From the NCBI GenBank assembly GCA_900315015.1, contig OMXJ01000002.1, positions 62,001 to 126,000 of the forward strand: a stretch of 64,000 nt of DNA, given 5' to 3'. Numbering within the stretch: position 1 is the first letter of the stretch; the number at the start of each line of letters is the position of its first letter. The notes under the pieces are model-generated. The model had not been told where the DNA came from and made no database searches. It saw nothing but the letters and a program-made list of their open reading frames with translations. This DNA is from an uncultured Eubacteriales bacterium (GTDB taxonomy: Bacteria > Bacillota > Clostridia > Lachnospirales > Lachnospiraceae). Made by a program: the position numbers and the translations under genes. Shown in pieces: positions 18,771 through 28,980 of this stretch.

Positions 18771-20642
18771 TCACTGAAGCAAGGCTATGCCATAGGCCGG
18801 AAGCCTTAAAATTCCATTTTCAAGAGTGATCTCTCCGCCATCAGCAGATAGCATTCCCTTAATGGAATATGCCATTCCCGCATTATCTATCATGCTTATG
18901 TCTATTTCAGCAGCCGCTTTTCCTGAATTAATAACTATCAGGATATCATCTGCACTATCTTTTTCATCTTCCATTTTCTTATAATAGGCAATGACATTTC
19001 CATCAGTTATTTCTTCACCGGGCTTATCGGTATCGTTTGCATAAAGAGCTATAATATCTTCTTCTATGCTTATTTTACCTCTTGATAGAGCCGGAAAGGT
19101 ATTTCTAAGTCTTATCGCTTCCTTTACATAGTTATATATGGAGCCTTCATCCTTTTCCTGAACTGAAAGATCCGGGTATTTTTGCTTAATATCCTCCATT
19201 CCTGAAGGACCTTTGCACATTCCCTCATCAGTTCCCCACTGCATCGGGCCTCTCTTATTTTCGTCTATGCCAGTACCCTTCATTCCAATTTCTTCACCGT
19301 AATAAACAAAGGCATTTCCTGACATTAAAAGATTAAGTCCCTGCGCAAATTTCACCTTTGGAAGGGCATCATCTCCCGGGAAATACCCTGCAGAGCGCCC
19401 CATATCATGGTTGGTATAAAAAGGCGCATCAATGGCGCTTTCAGAATAACTACGGATGCTATCTTCTAAGGTCATCTGACTTTTTACGTAATTAGAAGCC
19501 GTTTGGGTTCCCTTTGCTACAGATGCAATGATACCGTTCTTATCAGCAAAGTCAAAATCGAAAAGACTATCTATTCCGCTTCCATAATATTTAGCGTAGG
19601 TAGAAGAGCTAAGCCAGCATTCTCCTACTATATAAGCCTCAGGAGAAACGCTCTTTACATAGTCATTGAACCATTTTAAGATTTCAATATTTTTTTCGTC
19701 ATTTCCTGATACATATTCCTTTACAGCATCTAGTCGAAAACCGTCAATTCCCTTATCAAGATAGAATTTCGCTATTTTTTCTATTTCGGCACGTACTGCT
19801 TCATTTTCAAGATTTAAATCCGGCATTTCAGACCAGAACGGACACTCATAATACCAATTAGTCCCGCTCAATAGAGTGCAGCCCGTACTGTTCGTCCTCT
19901 TGAAGTTGTAATAAGCCACATACGGACACTTTTCTAAATCAGGCTCTGCCTCTTTATCAAGCCCCTTTAGATAGCTCTCTGCCTCCTTGAACCATTCATG
20001 CTCAGAGGAGGTATGATTTATTACAAAATCCATTATTACCTTGATTCCGCGCTTATGAGCCTCCTCAATCAAAAGCTCAAAATCTTCCATGCTTCCATAT
20101 TCAGGATCAATTTCGTAATAATCCACCACATCATACTTGTGATAGGTCTTCGAGGTATTGACAGGCATAAGCCATATTCCGGTAAAGCCTAGATCTGAAT
20201 CAGTTTCAGGATTTCCGTCATTAATATAATCGAGCTTTTCACAAATGCCCTTTAAATCACCTATTCCGTCACCATCAGTGTCATAAAAGGAATAAGGAAA
20301 AATCTCATAAAAAGTCCTGTATTTATCATCAATCATCTTTAGCTCATTTGCACTATTAACTGCCTTCATTAAAAGATAACCCTTACCGGTCTCCTCTTTC
20401 TCCTTATCCCCTCCTTTACCCAAAAGAATGTCCGTAAGCTCATCGGTAGTTTTACCGTCATCCTTTGATTCATCCTTTGCGCCAGCTTCACCAGCATTTT
20501 CACCATCGTCAACTACACTAATTACCGTACTTGTAGTTGTACTCTCCTTTACCTTCTCCTGTCCGCACCCCGTAAATGCCACAGGAAGGACGCCTACGGC
20601 CAGGACAGCCGTAAGAGCCCTGTATAAGTCCTTAGATTTCAT
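18771..20642 (-). CDS. GH13 alpha-amylase family lipoprotein
   Basis: Surface-anchored glycoside hydrolase, 623 residues. Lipobox FTGC with Cys26, then an acidic Lys/Glu/Asp linker to about residue 105. The GH13 barrel starts at YEIFPYSFYDTDGDGIGDL. Conserved regions: DFVINH (205-210), GFRLDAVKE with nucleophile Asp305, GEC with acid/base Glu341, and NHD with Asp413. The C-terminal beta domain ends the protein. It should cleave alpha-glucans such as starch or maltodextrin outside the cell; exact specificity cannot be read off. AAGGGG precedes the ATG. Confidence 0.9.
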   Translation of the reverse strand: MKSKDLYRALTAVLAVGVLPVAFTGCGQEKVKESTTTSTVISVVDDGENAGEAGAKDESKDDGKTTDELTDILLGKGGDKEKEETGKGYLLMKAVNSANELKMIDDKYRTFYEIFPYSFYDTDGDGIGDLKGICEKLDYINDGNPETDSDLGFTGIWLMPVNTSKTYHKYDVVDYYEIDPEYGSMEDFELLIEEAHKRGIKVIMDFVINHTSSEHEWFKEAESYLKGLDKEAEPDLEKCPYVAYYNFKRTNSTGCTLLSGTNWYYECPFWSEMPDLNLENEAVRAEIEKIAKFYLDKGIDGFRLDAVKEYVSGNDEKNIEILKWFNDYVKSVSPEAYIVGECWLSSSTYAKYYGSGIDSLFDFDFADKNGIIASVAKGTQTASNYVKSQMTLEDSIRSYSESAIDAPFYTNHDMGRSAGYFPGDDALPKVKFAQGLNLLMSGNAFVYYGEEIGMKGTGIDENKRGPMQWGTDEGMCKGPSGMEDIKQKYPDLSVQEKDEGSIYNYVKEAIRLRNTFPALSRGKISIEEDIIALYANDTDKPGEEITDGNVIAYYKKMEDEKDSADDILIVINSGKAAAEIDISMIDNAGMAYSIKGMLSADGGEITLENGILRLPAYGIALLQ

Positions 20643-20669
20643 TATAAATCCCCTTCTCTACCTATTCCA

Positions 20670-23600
20670 TTATTCAGTACTAGTACCAATAAAATCAAAT
20701 ATTGATGTCTGACTGGTTTTTGGAAGGTCTCCTAATATTCCTAGTGAATCGAGCACCTGAAGTGTCTTATCACCGATTTTTCCTATTCTGCCGAACTCCT
20801 CTTGCGATACATATCTTCCGGCTCTGAACGCTTTTATTATCTGCTCTGCAGCAAGTCCGCCGACACCAGCCACAGTAGAAAGCGCCGGCATTATGCTATG
20901 TTCATCCATTATCTGGAAGTTATTAGCATGTACCTTTTTTAAATCTATCTTAGCAAATTTAAAGCCTCTAGCATACATTTCCAGTACAAGATGCATGTCA
21001 TCAAGCTGATTCGATTCTGCTGCCTTTAGCTTTTCACCTGCTGCCTTACGCGCATTATAATCATTGATATAGCCTAATAGATGCTCCTTGCCAAGCGCCA
21101 TTTTTTCATAATCGAACTGCTTTGCTCTGATGGAAAAATACGCCGAGTAGTAAGCTAGCGGATAATAAACCTTGAAATAAGCTATTCTAAGCGCCATCAT
21201 GACATACGCGCAGGCATGCGCCTTAGGGAACATATAGCCTATCTGCTTACATGACCAGATATACCAATCAGGAACGCCCTTTTCAACCATCAAAGGCTCC
21301 ATCCATTCATCCTTCAGTCCTTTTCCCTTACGAACTGCTTCCATTATCTTAAAGGCCTTATCATTTTCAAGGTGATACTGCTGAATGAGACAGGTCATGA
21401 TATCATCTCTTGTACAGATAGCTGTCTGAAGGGTACACTTCTTCTGAAGTATGAGTTCTTGAACGTTTCCCAGCCAAACACCGGTACCGTGAGATAGACC
21501 TGAAATTCTTATAAGGTCTGAAAAGGCCTGAGGCTTAGTATCCTTAAGCATCTGCATAACGAAGTTAGTTCCCATTTCAGGAATGCCAAGGCTTCCAAGC
21601 GGTACATCATCAATATCCTCAGAAGTAATTCCCAGAGGGGCCGGTGACTCGAAAAGCCCAAGCACCTTTTTATCATCAAATCTTATATCCTTAGCATTAA
21701 CCCCTGTAATATCCTCAAGGAACCTGATCATTGTAGGATCATCGTGTCCTAGAATATCAAGCTTTAGGAGGTTGTGGTCAATACTATGGTATTCAAAATG
21801 CGTAGTTATATGAGTATCATCCTTAGGTGGATGCTGAACCGGGGTAAAGGTCTCTATTTCATAACCGATAGGCATAACTACAATTCCGCCAGGGTGCTGA
21901 CCTGTAGTAGTTTTTACGCCTATAATTCCTGTAGCTAGTCTCTCTACCTCTTCTGGTCTCATGTTCGTTATTCCAAAGTCCTCATTATACTTAAGAACAT
22001 AACCATAAGCTGTCTTTTCTGCTATTCCTTCTATGGTTCCCGCTCTAAAAGTCTGACCTGCACCGAAAATAACCTCGGTATAAGCATGGGCCTTTGGCTG
22101 ATATTCACCTGAGAAATTAAGGTCTATATCCGGCTCCTTATCACCGTTAAAGCCAAGGAAGGTCTCGAAAGGAATATTATGTCCATCCTTTATAAGCATC
22201 TTTCCGCACTTAGGGCACACTCTATCCGGCATATCACAACCTGAGAGTGCCATATAAGGCTGAACTGCCTCAGAATCAAAATCAGCGTAATGACAGTTAG
22301 CGCAGTAATAATGCGGCGGAAGTGAATTAACCTCCGTAATACCTGACATATTAGCAACGAAGGAGGAACCTACCGAGCCTCTAGATCCAACTAAATATCC
22401 ATCCTCATTGGATTTCCAAACGAGCTTTTGCGCGATAATGTACATAACCGCAAAGCCGTTAGAAATAATTGAATTCAGCTCATGCTCTAGTCTTTCAGAT
22501 ACCTGAGGTGGAAGATTAGGACCGTACTGCTTATGCGCAGTGTCATAACAGATTTTTCTTAAAATTTCATCAGAGTGCGGAATTACAGGTGCACACTTAT
22601 CCGGATAAACCGGTGAAATCTTTTCTATCATATCTGCTATTTTATTTGTATTTGTAATAACGACCTCTTCAGCCTTCTTCTCGCCAAGATACGAAAACTC
22701 CTTGAGCATTTCCTCTGTAGTATGGAAATACAAAGGCCCCTGCTTTTCAGGCACAGGGAAAGGCTGTCCCTCCTTGCGGACAGGATGCTTTTTCTTTGAA
22801 TTAAGTACTATTGAACGAAGAATTGCATCCTCTGGATTCATGAAATGAACATCACCCGTTGCTACTACTAACTTTCCTAGTTCATCGCCTAACCTGATTA
22901 TTCTCTTATTTAACTCTATTAAATCCTCTGGCCCAGATTCATACTGATCCTTATCATCTATAAGATATTGATTATTTCCAAGAGGCATTATCTCAAAATA
23001 GTCATAAAAATCCGCTATTCTCTTGATTTCCTCCATTGGCATGGCTCTTTCAACCGCGTCAAAGAGTTCACCTGAAGAACACGCACTTCCAACAATAAGC
23101 CCTTCTCTGTGCGCTATGAGATTACTCTTTGGTACGAGCGGCTTCTTACGCTGTGACATATACTTAAGATTTGAATCTGAAACCAAATGATATAAATTAA
23201 TTCTTCCGATTTCATTTTTAACAAGTATTGTGCAATGATGAGGTCTCATTCTCCTAAAGGTCGCTTCCTTTAGCTTTAGGTTATTTACGTCCTTTAGATA
23301 CTTGATGCCCTGATCCTTGAATTTTTTAAGGCACTCAACATAGATGTCAGCAGTACAGCCAGCATCATCAACAGCGCGGTGATGGCTCTCAAGAACGCAG
23401 TTAAGTGCTTCAGCAACAGTATCAAGCTTGTAATTACTAAGCTCTGGAAGAAGAATTCTTGCCATTTCCATGGTATCACCATAGGTTTCAGACACCCTGT
23501 CAAGCATGCCTAAATCATTTGCATTTTTTCTTATAAAGCCCACGTCGAAGTTTGCATTGTGTCCTACAAGGATGCAGCCCTCACAAAAGTCAAGGAACTG

Positions 23601-25298
23601 AGGTATTACAGTAGTTATATCAGGTGCATCTGCTACCATTGCATCTGAAATATGGGTGAGCTCCTGTATCCTAAAAGGAATCGGCTCGCCCGGGTTAATA
23701 AAGGTAGAATATTTATCCGTAATCTTACCATCTATTACCTTAACGGCACCAATTTCAATTATCTTATTCTTCTCATTTGAAAAACCGGTAGTTTCTATAT
23801 CAAATACTACCGCAGGACAGTCTATTTCCTGCTCCTTAGCCGCTTTATAGGATACAACAAGGTCATCTACAAGGTATGCCTCCATACCATAAATTACCTT
23901 GAATTTCTTTAATCTCTCGGTTTCTTCTTCATTCAATCCCTTTTTCATATCTCCAAGAGTCCTGTTTGCAACAGGAAAGGCTTGAACATCACCGTGATCT
24001 GTAATTGCTACAGCAGGCATTCCCCAATTAAAGGCCGTCTTAACAATATCCTTCGGGTTAGGGAGCGCATCAAATTCAGAATAGCTAGTATGAAGATGAA
24101 GCTCAACTCTCTTCTTTGGATAGGTATCCTTTCTCTTAACTTCAAAGGAAGGAATTTTCTTAATTCCTTCAACCGATAAAATTCCAAGTTCCTTTGAATA
24201 GTCATCATATTTTGCCAGTCCCTTTAATAAAAGGTACTTTCCTACATCTATCTCCTTTTTTACTTCGCCTAGATCCTCAGGGCTTACAAATATCTTAACC
24301 GAAATAGAATCCGTATAGTCAGTTATGGCAAAAGTAAGCATGCTCTTTCCAGAACGCAGAAGCTTTTCCTCTACTTTAAGGACCTTTCCTCTTACTATAA
24401 CTTTACCAATATCTCCTACTATATCATGAATCGGCGTAGTTTCACCTTCAAAAATGCGTCCGTAAATATAATCCGGATCTACATCCTTGCCCCTTTGGCC
24501 TCCATATTCTTTCCTTTCACTAAAACCTTTTCTTCCACCTGTATAATTTCCAGTATTTTTTCCCGCCCCTATCTTATAAGGTGCTTTTACCTCTGGCTTA
24601 GCCTCTTTCTTTGGCTTTGTCTCTGCCATTGAAACGCCGGCTGGCTCTCCCTCCTCCTTTACCACGAAGTCTTCTTCCTTTTCCTCTGCACTCTCTTTTG
24701 CTCTATTACCTGCCTTCTTAGCATTAGTTAAAATCTCTGCTTTCCTTCTTTCAGCAAGGATTTCCTCTTCATTATACTCTTCTATGTCTCTATGCTCTAC
24801 TTTAACATACTCTGGAATGATTTCAACTCCCGTCATTCCACAATTTTCATAAAATTTCTTAAAGTAATTGCAGAAATCATTTGAAAAAGCCCTATAAAGC
24901 TTACTGTCCTCTATTTTAATAAAAACGATTCTTTTTTCCTCATCAAATTCAAATTCAGAGTGCTGAAATAAAGCCAGAAAGCTTCTATCCTTCTCATTGA
25001 ATTCATCCTGGATATATTCACTTGCATTCTTATATACAGTTCCTAGATTGTAAACATCAGAAAGAGAATATGAAATATCTAATATTGTCTCTTCACTAAG
25101 CTTATAAGAACAGTTTTTAGTAAGGAGCTTTTGCATTTCAAGCTTAGACCTATATTCTATAAAATGCGGACTTTTAAGCTTTAGATGCAGTTCCTTCGAC
25201 TTGGTATAATGCTCTATACCTATAATCTCTATGTCGGCAAAGGTATTTTTTAACTTTTCACTAGGCTTTATATAACCAAAGGCTTCAAAAAACAGCAT
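20670..25298 (-). CDS. polC: DNA polymerase III alpha subunit, PolC type
   Basis: Replicative polymerase of Firmicutes, 1542 residues. N-terminal domain to about 200, a charged linker, an OB domain about 290-380, and a PHP domain starting at HLHTSYSEFDAL near 400. A DEDDh proofreading exonuclease (FDIETTGF at 499-506 to about 660) is inserted in the PHP domain. The polymerase core carries PDIDLNFSGEYQ with catalytic Asp residues and TTTGQHPGG, plus a four-Cys zinc site (CANC..CPKC). It is last in the uppS-cdsA-dxr-rseP-polC run, as in other Firmicutes. Confidence 0.98.
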   Translation of the reverse strand: MLFFEAFGYIKPSEKLKNTFADIEIIGIEHYTKSKELHLKLKSPHFIEYRSKLEMQKLLTKNCSYKLSEETILDISYSLSDVYNLGTVYKNASEYIQDEFNEKDRSFLALFQHSEFEFDEEKRIVFIKIEDSKLYRAFSNDFCNYFKKFYENCGMTGVEIIPEYVKVEHRDIEEYNEEEILAERRKAEILTNAKKAGNRAKESAEEKEEDFVVKEEGEPAGVSMAETKPKKEAKPEVKAPYKIGAGKNTGNYTGGRKGFSERKEYGGQRGKDVDPDYIYGRIFEGETTPIHDIVGDIGKVIVRGKVLKVEEKLLRSGKSMLTFAITDYTDSISVKIFVSPEDLGEVKKEIDVGKYLLLKGLAKYDDYSKELGILSVEGIKKIPSFEVKRKDTYPKKRVELHLHTSYSEFDALPNPKDIVKTAFNWGMPAVAITDHGDVQAFPVANRTLGDMKKGLNEEETERLKKFKVIYGMEAYLVDDLVVSYKAAKEQEIDCPAVVFDIETTGFSNEKNKIIEIGAVKVIDGKITDKYSTFINPGEPIPFRIQELTHISDAMVADAPDITTVIPQFLDFCEGCILVGHNANFDVGFIRKNANDLGMLDRVSETYGDTMEMARILLPELSNYKLDTVAEALNCVLESHHRAVDDAGCTADIYVECLKKFKDQGIKYLKDVNNLKLKEATFRRMRPHHCTILVKNEIGRINLYHLVSDSNLKYMSQRKKPLVPKSNLIAHREGLIVGSACSSGELFDAVERAMPMEEIKRIADFYDYFEIMPLGNNQYLIDDKDQYESGPEDLIELNKRIIRLGDELGKLVVATGDVHFMNPEDAILRSIVLNSKKKHPVRKEGQPFPVPEKQGPLYFHTTEEMLKEFSYLGEKKAEEVVITNTNKIADMIEKISPVYPDKCAPVIPHSDEILRKICYDTAHKQYGPNLPPQVSERLEHELNSIISNGFAVMYIIAQKLVWKSNEDGYLVGSRGSVGSSFVANMSGITEVNSLPPHYYCANCHYADFDSEAVQPYMALSGCDMPDRVCPKCGKMLIKDGHNIPFETFLGFNGDKEPDIDLNFSGEYQPKAHAYTEVIFGAGQTFRAGTIEGIAEKTAYGYVLKYNEDFGITNMRPEEVERLATGIIGVKTTTGQHPGGIVVMPIGYEIETFTPVQHPPKDDTHITTHFEYHSIDHNLLKLDILGHDDPTMIRFLEDITGVNAKDIRFDDKKVLGLFESPAPLGITSEDIDDVPLGSLGIPEMGTNFVMQMLKDTKPQAFSDLIRISGLSHGTGVWLGNVQELILQKKCTLQTAICTRDDIMTCLIQQYHLENDKAFKIMEAVRKGKGLKDEWMEPLMVEKGVPDWYIWSCKQIGYMFPKAHACAYVMMALRIAYFKVYYPLAYYSAYFSIRAKQFDYEKMALGKEHLLGYINDYNARKAAGEKLKAAESNQLDDMHLVLEMYARGFKFAKIDLKKVHANNFQIMDEHSIMPALSTVAGVGGLAAEQIIKAFRAGRYVSQEEFGRIGKIGDKTLQVLDSLGILGDLPKTSQTSIFDFIGTSTE

Positions 25299-25322
25299 TT
25301 TTTCTCTCCATTATGAAAACAA

Positions 25323-25355
25323 GGTGACCTATATAAAAAAACAATATAGATCACC
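25323..25355 (-). terminator. Hairpin in the rseP-polC spacer, possible attenuator
   Basis: GGTGACCTATAT (25323-25334) pairs with ATATAGATCACC (25344-25355), 11 of 12 bases. On the minus strand only a short T-rich run follows, so partial termination or a processing site is more likely than full termination. Confidence 0.55.
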
Positions 25356-25370
25356 ACATTGATTACAATA

Positions 25371-26681
25371 TCAGCGGTTACTTAATATATTAGCAAAATC
25401 GTTATAGAAAAGGAATACCATAAGTACCATAAGGAGCAGGAAGAATACTCCATCTACCATCTCTTCCTTTTCCCTATCAAATGGCTTCCTTCTTATGGCT
25501 TCTATTATGAGGAACAAAAATCTTCCACCATCAAGTGCTGGAATAGGCAATAAATTCATTACACCTAAATTTGCTGACAAAAGCACAGTCCACTGCAAGA
25601 GGTTTAAAATAACTGTCTCAATGCCATATTTTGAACTCTCATCTACTACATTACTGATTTCACTTACTATTCTAACAGGTCCACCAACGGCATCCCTGGT
25701 CACTTTTCCCTTAACTATCTGTACAAGACCCTTAAGAGTTGAAGATATCCAGTACTTAACTTCATAAGCACTATTAGGGATTATATTTGCGGCAGTTGCC
25801 TTTGTATATTCATATAAATTATAATCAAAACCAACGGTCCATGAGGTTGAAGGCTCTGGAACAGCTGTCACCTCATAATCAAGACTATTGTGAGTATACT
25901 TAATTTTAACAGCCTCGCCTGAAAGAGGATTCTGAATAAGATAATTCTGAAGTGCCTCACCTGTAGAAACTGCAGTTCCATTTATCTCTGTAATTACATC
26001 TCCTGCTACGATTCCGGCTTTCGCTAAAGGATAATTCTCTGATACCTGTGAAATTATGCATGCCTGAGCATCTGCGCTATAAGTAAAGCCGAGAAGATAT
26101 CTTGTATTTTCTACTGGTACAATGGTAGTAGAAAACTTCTGTCCTTCTCTCTTATAAACAACTTCAATAGGCTTATTGCTTGTAATCTCATCATAAGTAA
26201 AATATACAAGAAGATCTTTACCGAAATGGATCTTCTGTCCATCAAACTTTACAATTTCATCTCCTGGCATAAGACCTGCAGCAGCCGCCGGGCCATTTTC
26301 ACTTACCTCGGTAACTGTAGGCTTAGCATAGCCGCCCATGATTATCATGACTATAGCTAAAAGAAAAGCTAAAATGAAATTAAAAAACGGACCAGCTAGT
26401 ACGACCAACATTCTCTGCCATACCTTTTTATTAGTAAAAGCCTTTGGATCGTCAGATTTCTCGATTTCGCCCTTCATTGCACAAGATCCGCCAAGTGGTA
26501 AAAGCTTTACAGAAAACCTTGTCTTAAAAGCCTTAAAGCTAAATAATCTAGGTCCCATTCCAAGACTGAATTCAAGAACCTCTATTCCGTTTAATCTGGC
26601 AACGATAAAGTGACCGAATTCATGAAAAATGACCACAAAACTGAACATCAAAAAAGCTATTAAGATATTACCTATATTCAT
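25371..26681 (-). CDS. rseP: Site-2 intramembrane metalloprotease RseP/RasP
   Basis: Membrane zinc protease, 436 residues, that cleaves anti-sigma factors or signal peptide remnants within the membrane. HEFGH at residues 20-24 in TM1 gives the zinc His pair and catalytic Glu. The third ligand lies in NLLPIPALDGGR near the C-terminus. Two PDZ domains lie between (about 125-200 and 205-280). Its AAGGAG and ATG lie inside the end of dxr, overlapping by 14 nt, so the two are translationally coupled. Confidence 0.96.
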   Translation of the reverse strand: MNIGNILIAFLMFSFVVIFHEFGHFIVARLNGIEVLEFSLGMGPRLFSFKAFKTRFSVKLLPLGGSCAMKGEIEKSDDPKAFTNKKVWQRMLVVLAGPFFNFILAFLLAIVMIIMGGYAKPTVTEVSENGPAAAAGLMPGDEIVKFDGQKIHFGKDLLVYFTYDEITSNKPIEVVYKREGQKFSTTIVPVENTRYLLGFTYSADAQACIISQVSENYPLAKAGIVAGDVITEINGTAVSTGEALQNYLIQNPLSGEAVKIKYTHNSLDYEVTAVPEPSTSWTVGFDYNLYEYTKATAANIIPNSAYEVKYWISSTLKGLVQIVKGKVTRDAVGGPVRIVSEISNVVDESSKYGIETVILNLLQWTVLLSANLGVMNLLPIPALDGGRFLFLIIEAIRRKPFDREKEEMVDGVFFLLLMVLMVFLFYNDFANILSNR

Positions 26682-27951
26682 CTAAATTTCTCCTTACATA
26701 TTCCCTTGCTTCTTTTTCTGCATTTAAAACAGCCTCAAGAGTAAGTTTTTCTGATGAAACGCTCTTATCATGATTTTCCATGGCTTTTTCAATCAGCTCA
26801 GTAATTGCAGTAAATCTAATTTTGCCATCTAAAAATGCAGCAACAGCCTCTTCATTGGCTGCGTTCATTACTGTAGGCATTACACCGCGCTGATTAAATG
26901 CACTTATTGCAAGAGGGATTCCTCTAAAATTTTCAAAATCAGGCTTATAAAAATGAAGTGAGGTTATATCTGTAAGAGAAAGTCTCTTAGAAGCAAAAGG
27001 TACTCTTTCTGGATATACAAGGGCATATTGAATGGCAATTCTCATATCAGGTGCCCCAAGCTGAGCGATTACTGCCCCATCCACGAACTCAACCGCTGAA
27101 TGGATTATGCTCTCAGGATGGACTACAACCTCTATCTTATCCGGAGTCACTCCGAACAAGTGACATGCCTCAATGACCTCTAGTCCCTTATTCACCATTG
27201 TAGATGAATCTACAGTGATTTTTCTTCCCATTTTCCAGTTAGGATTAACAAGCGCCTGCTCTGGCTTGATATTCTTTAGCTCCTCTTTTGTCATTCCGCG
27301 GAAAGGACCGCCAGATGCCGTAAGAAGGATCTTATTTATTGAATCATGGACTTTCTTAGAATATGCACTTTCTTTAAGCTCATTACATTTATCTGTTTTG
27401 ATATAGCCCTCATCCAGACTTCTTGCACTATCACCATCGCCATAGCCAAAGACAGTCTGAAGTGACTGAAATATTGCAGAATGCTCTGAATCTACCGGAA
27501 GCATCTTAACGCCATATTCTCTTACCATAGGCATTATAATATCTCCAGCGGCTACAAGAGTCTCCTTATTAGCAAAAGCAATGTCCTTATGTTTCTTTAT
27601 TGCTTCTATGACAGGCTTAATTCCTATCATTCCTACTACACTGCTTAAAACAATATCTGCCTCATCCAGCACTGCTGCTGCAATTATTCCATCCATTCCC
27701 GCAAGAACTTCTGTCTTTCTTACCTTCTCATCAGCGCTTTCTGAAACCATCTTCCTAAGCTCATTTGCACTTTCTTCATCATACATTGCTGCAAGCCTAG
27801 GATTAAATTCCTTTATTATTTCGTATGTCTTTTGAACACTAGTACTTGCTGTAATACTGCACACACCAAGTCTATCTCTATGGCTTCTTATTACATCAAG
27901 TGCCTGAGTTCCAATGGAGCCAGTAGCCCCAAGAATAGAAACATTCTTCAT
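26668..27951 (-). CDS. dxr: 1-deoxy-D-xylulose-5-phosphate reductoisomerase
   Basis: MEP-pathway enzyme producing 2-C-methyl-D-erythritol 4-phosphate for isoprenoids; 427 residues. Visible are the NADPH motif GATGSIGTQ (8-16), the metal and substrate segment PVDSEHSAIFQ (152-162), TASGGPFRG and the substrate loop NPNWKMGRKITVDSSTMVNKG. About 35 extra charged residues (166-202) sit between SEHSAIFQ and the ILLTASGG strand, where most members have a short loop. Undecaprenol synthesis is continued by uppS in the same run. Confidence 0.96.
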   Translation of the reverse strand: MKNVSILGATGSIGTQALDVIRSHRDRLGVCSITASTSVQKTYEIIKEFNPRLAAMYDEESANELRKMVSESADEKVRKTEVLAGMDGIIAAAVLDEADIVLSSVVGMIGIKPVIEAIKKHKDIAFANKETLVAAGDIIMPMVREYGVKMLPVDSEHSAIFQSLQTVFGYGDGDSARSLDEGYIKTDKCNELKESAYSKKVHDSINKILLTASGGPFRGMTKEELKNIKPEQALVNPNWKMGRKITVDSSTMVNKGLEVIEACHLFGVTPDKIEVVVHPESIIHSAVEFVDGAVIAQLGAPDMRIAIQYALVYPERVPFASKRLSLTDITSLHFYKPDFENFRGIPLAISAFNQRGVMPTVMNAANEEAVAAFLDGKIRFTAITELIEKAMENHDKSVSSEKLTLEAVLNAEKEAREYVRRNLDEYR

Positions 27952-28069
27952 ACTATATCCTCAAACTACAATTTTAGCTGCACCAAGCGAACAAGCACTC
28001 ACTACATCTTTTACAAAAATTTACTTTCCATGTAAAAACTCACATTAAGTTCACCCAGAGAGCAATACT

Positions 28070-28933
28070 TTACTTCTGTAAAAGCATAGCCAGGTAATAC
28101 ACCACCGGTGCCGTGAAAATAACACTATCAAATCTATCCATTACGCCGCCATGACCCGGGAATAATCTTCCATAGTCTTTAATGCCATAATTTCTTTTAA
28201 TCGCTGAAGCTGTCCAGTCACCTATCTGACTTATAAGTGAAGAAGCTGCTCCAATTATCGCACAAGCGACAGCTGGATTAGCAAGTGCTCCCATATATGA
28301 CTTAGCAAGTACGCCTCCAAAAAGAGCGCCAAGAAGTCCCGAAGTAACAATTCCTCCGAAGAAGCCCTCTACTGACTTTTTAGGTGAAAGCTTAGGAATA
28401 AGCTTATGCTTTCCAAAAAGTCTGCCTACAACATAGGCACCAGTATCTGATCCCCATGAACCTATAAAGATCATAATTATTGTAGCACTGCCGCCAGTGA
28501 GCTGGGTAATTCTATAAACATATGAAAGCATTACTCCAACATAGAAAAAGCCAAAGAACGCCATTGTAATCTGAACTGAATCATATTTAGGGAAGGTCAT
28601 GACATAAATGATCATGAGTACAATAAAGAAGCCTGCATATAATTCAGGAGCATACTCAAGCTTTTCAAAATAAGCCAGAAAATTATAAATAATTATAGCG
28701 ATATAAGCTGCGATTCCAGGAGTTCTGCACTGAATTCCCCTATCGCCCTCTTCATACTTTTTAAGCATCTTTCCGGATGATTCCTTTTCTCCTCCAATAG
28801 CTCTAAAAAGCTCCATCATTCCTATGATGGAAATGATGAGAAAAGCCGCAAAAAGGACCGGACCGCCAAAATATATAAGTAATGCAAGAACTACAACCAT
28901 GACAATTCCGCTTATTAGTCTTGTCTTAAACAT
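28070..28933 (-). CDS. cdsA: Phosphatidate cytidylyltransferase
   Basis: Integral membrane enzyme making CDP-diacylglycerol from phosphatidic acid and CTP; 287 residues with about eight helices. The family signature is near the C-terminus: SQIGDWTASAIKRNYGIKDYGRLFPGHGGVMDRFDS. The ATG at 28933 is preceded by GGAGG with ideal spacing; a longer in-frame reading adds 11 residues without such a site. It lies between uppS and dxr. Confidence 0.96.
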   Translation of the reverse strand: MFKTRLISGIVMVVVLALLIYFGGPVLFAAFLIISIIGMMELFRAIGGEKESSGKMLKKYEEGDRGIQCRTPGIAAYIAIIIYNFLAYFEKLEYAPELYAGFFIVLMIIYVMTFPKYDSVQITMAFFGFFYVGVMLSYVYRITQLTGGSATIIMIFIGSWGSDTGAYVVGRLFGKHKLIPKLSPKKSVEGFFGGIVTSGLLGALFGGVLAKSYMGALANPAVACAIIGAASSLISQIGDWTASAIKRNYGIKDYGRLFPGHGGVMDRFDSVIFTAPVVYYLAMLLQK

Positions 28934-28980
28934 AATAACCTCCAACGTGTATAGATTTTTATACACTATTTCTTCTTACA

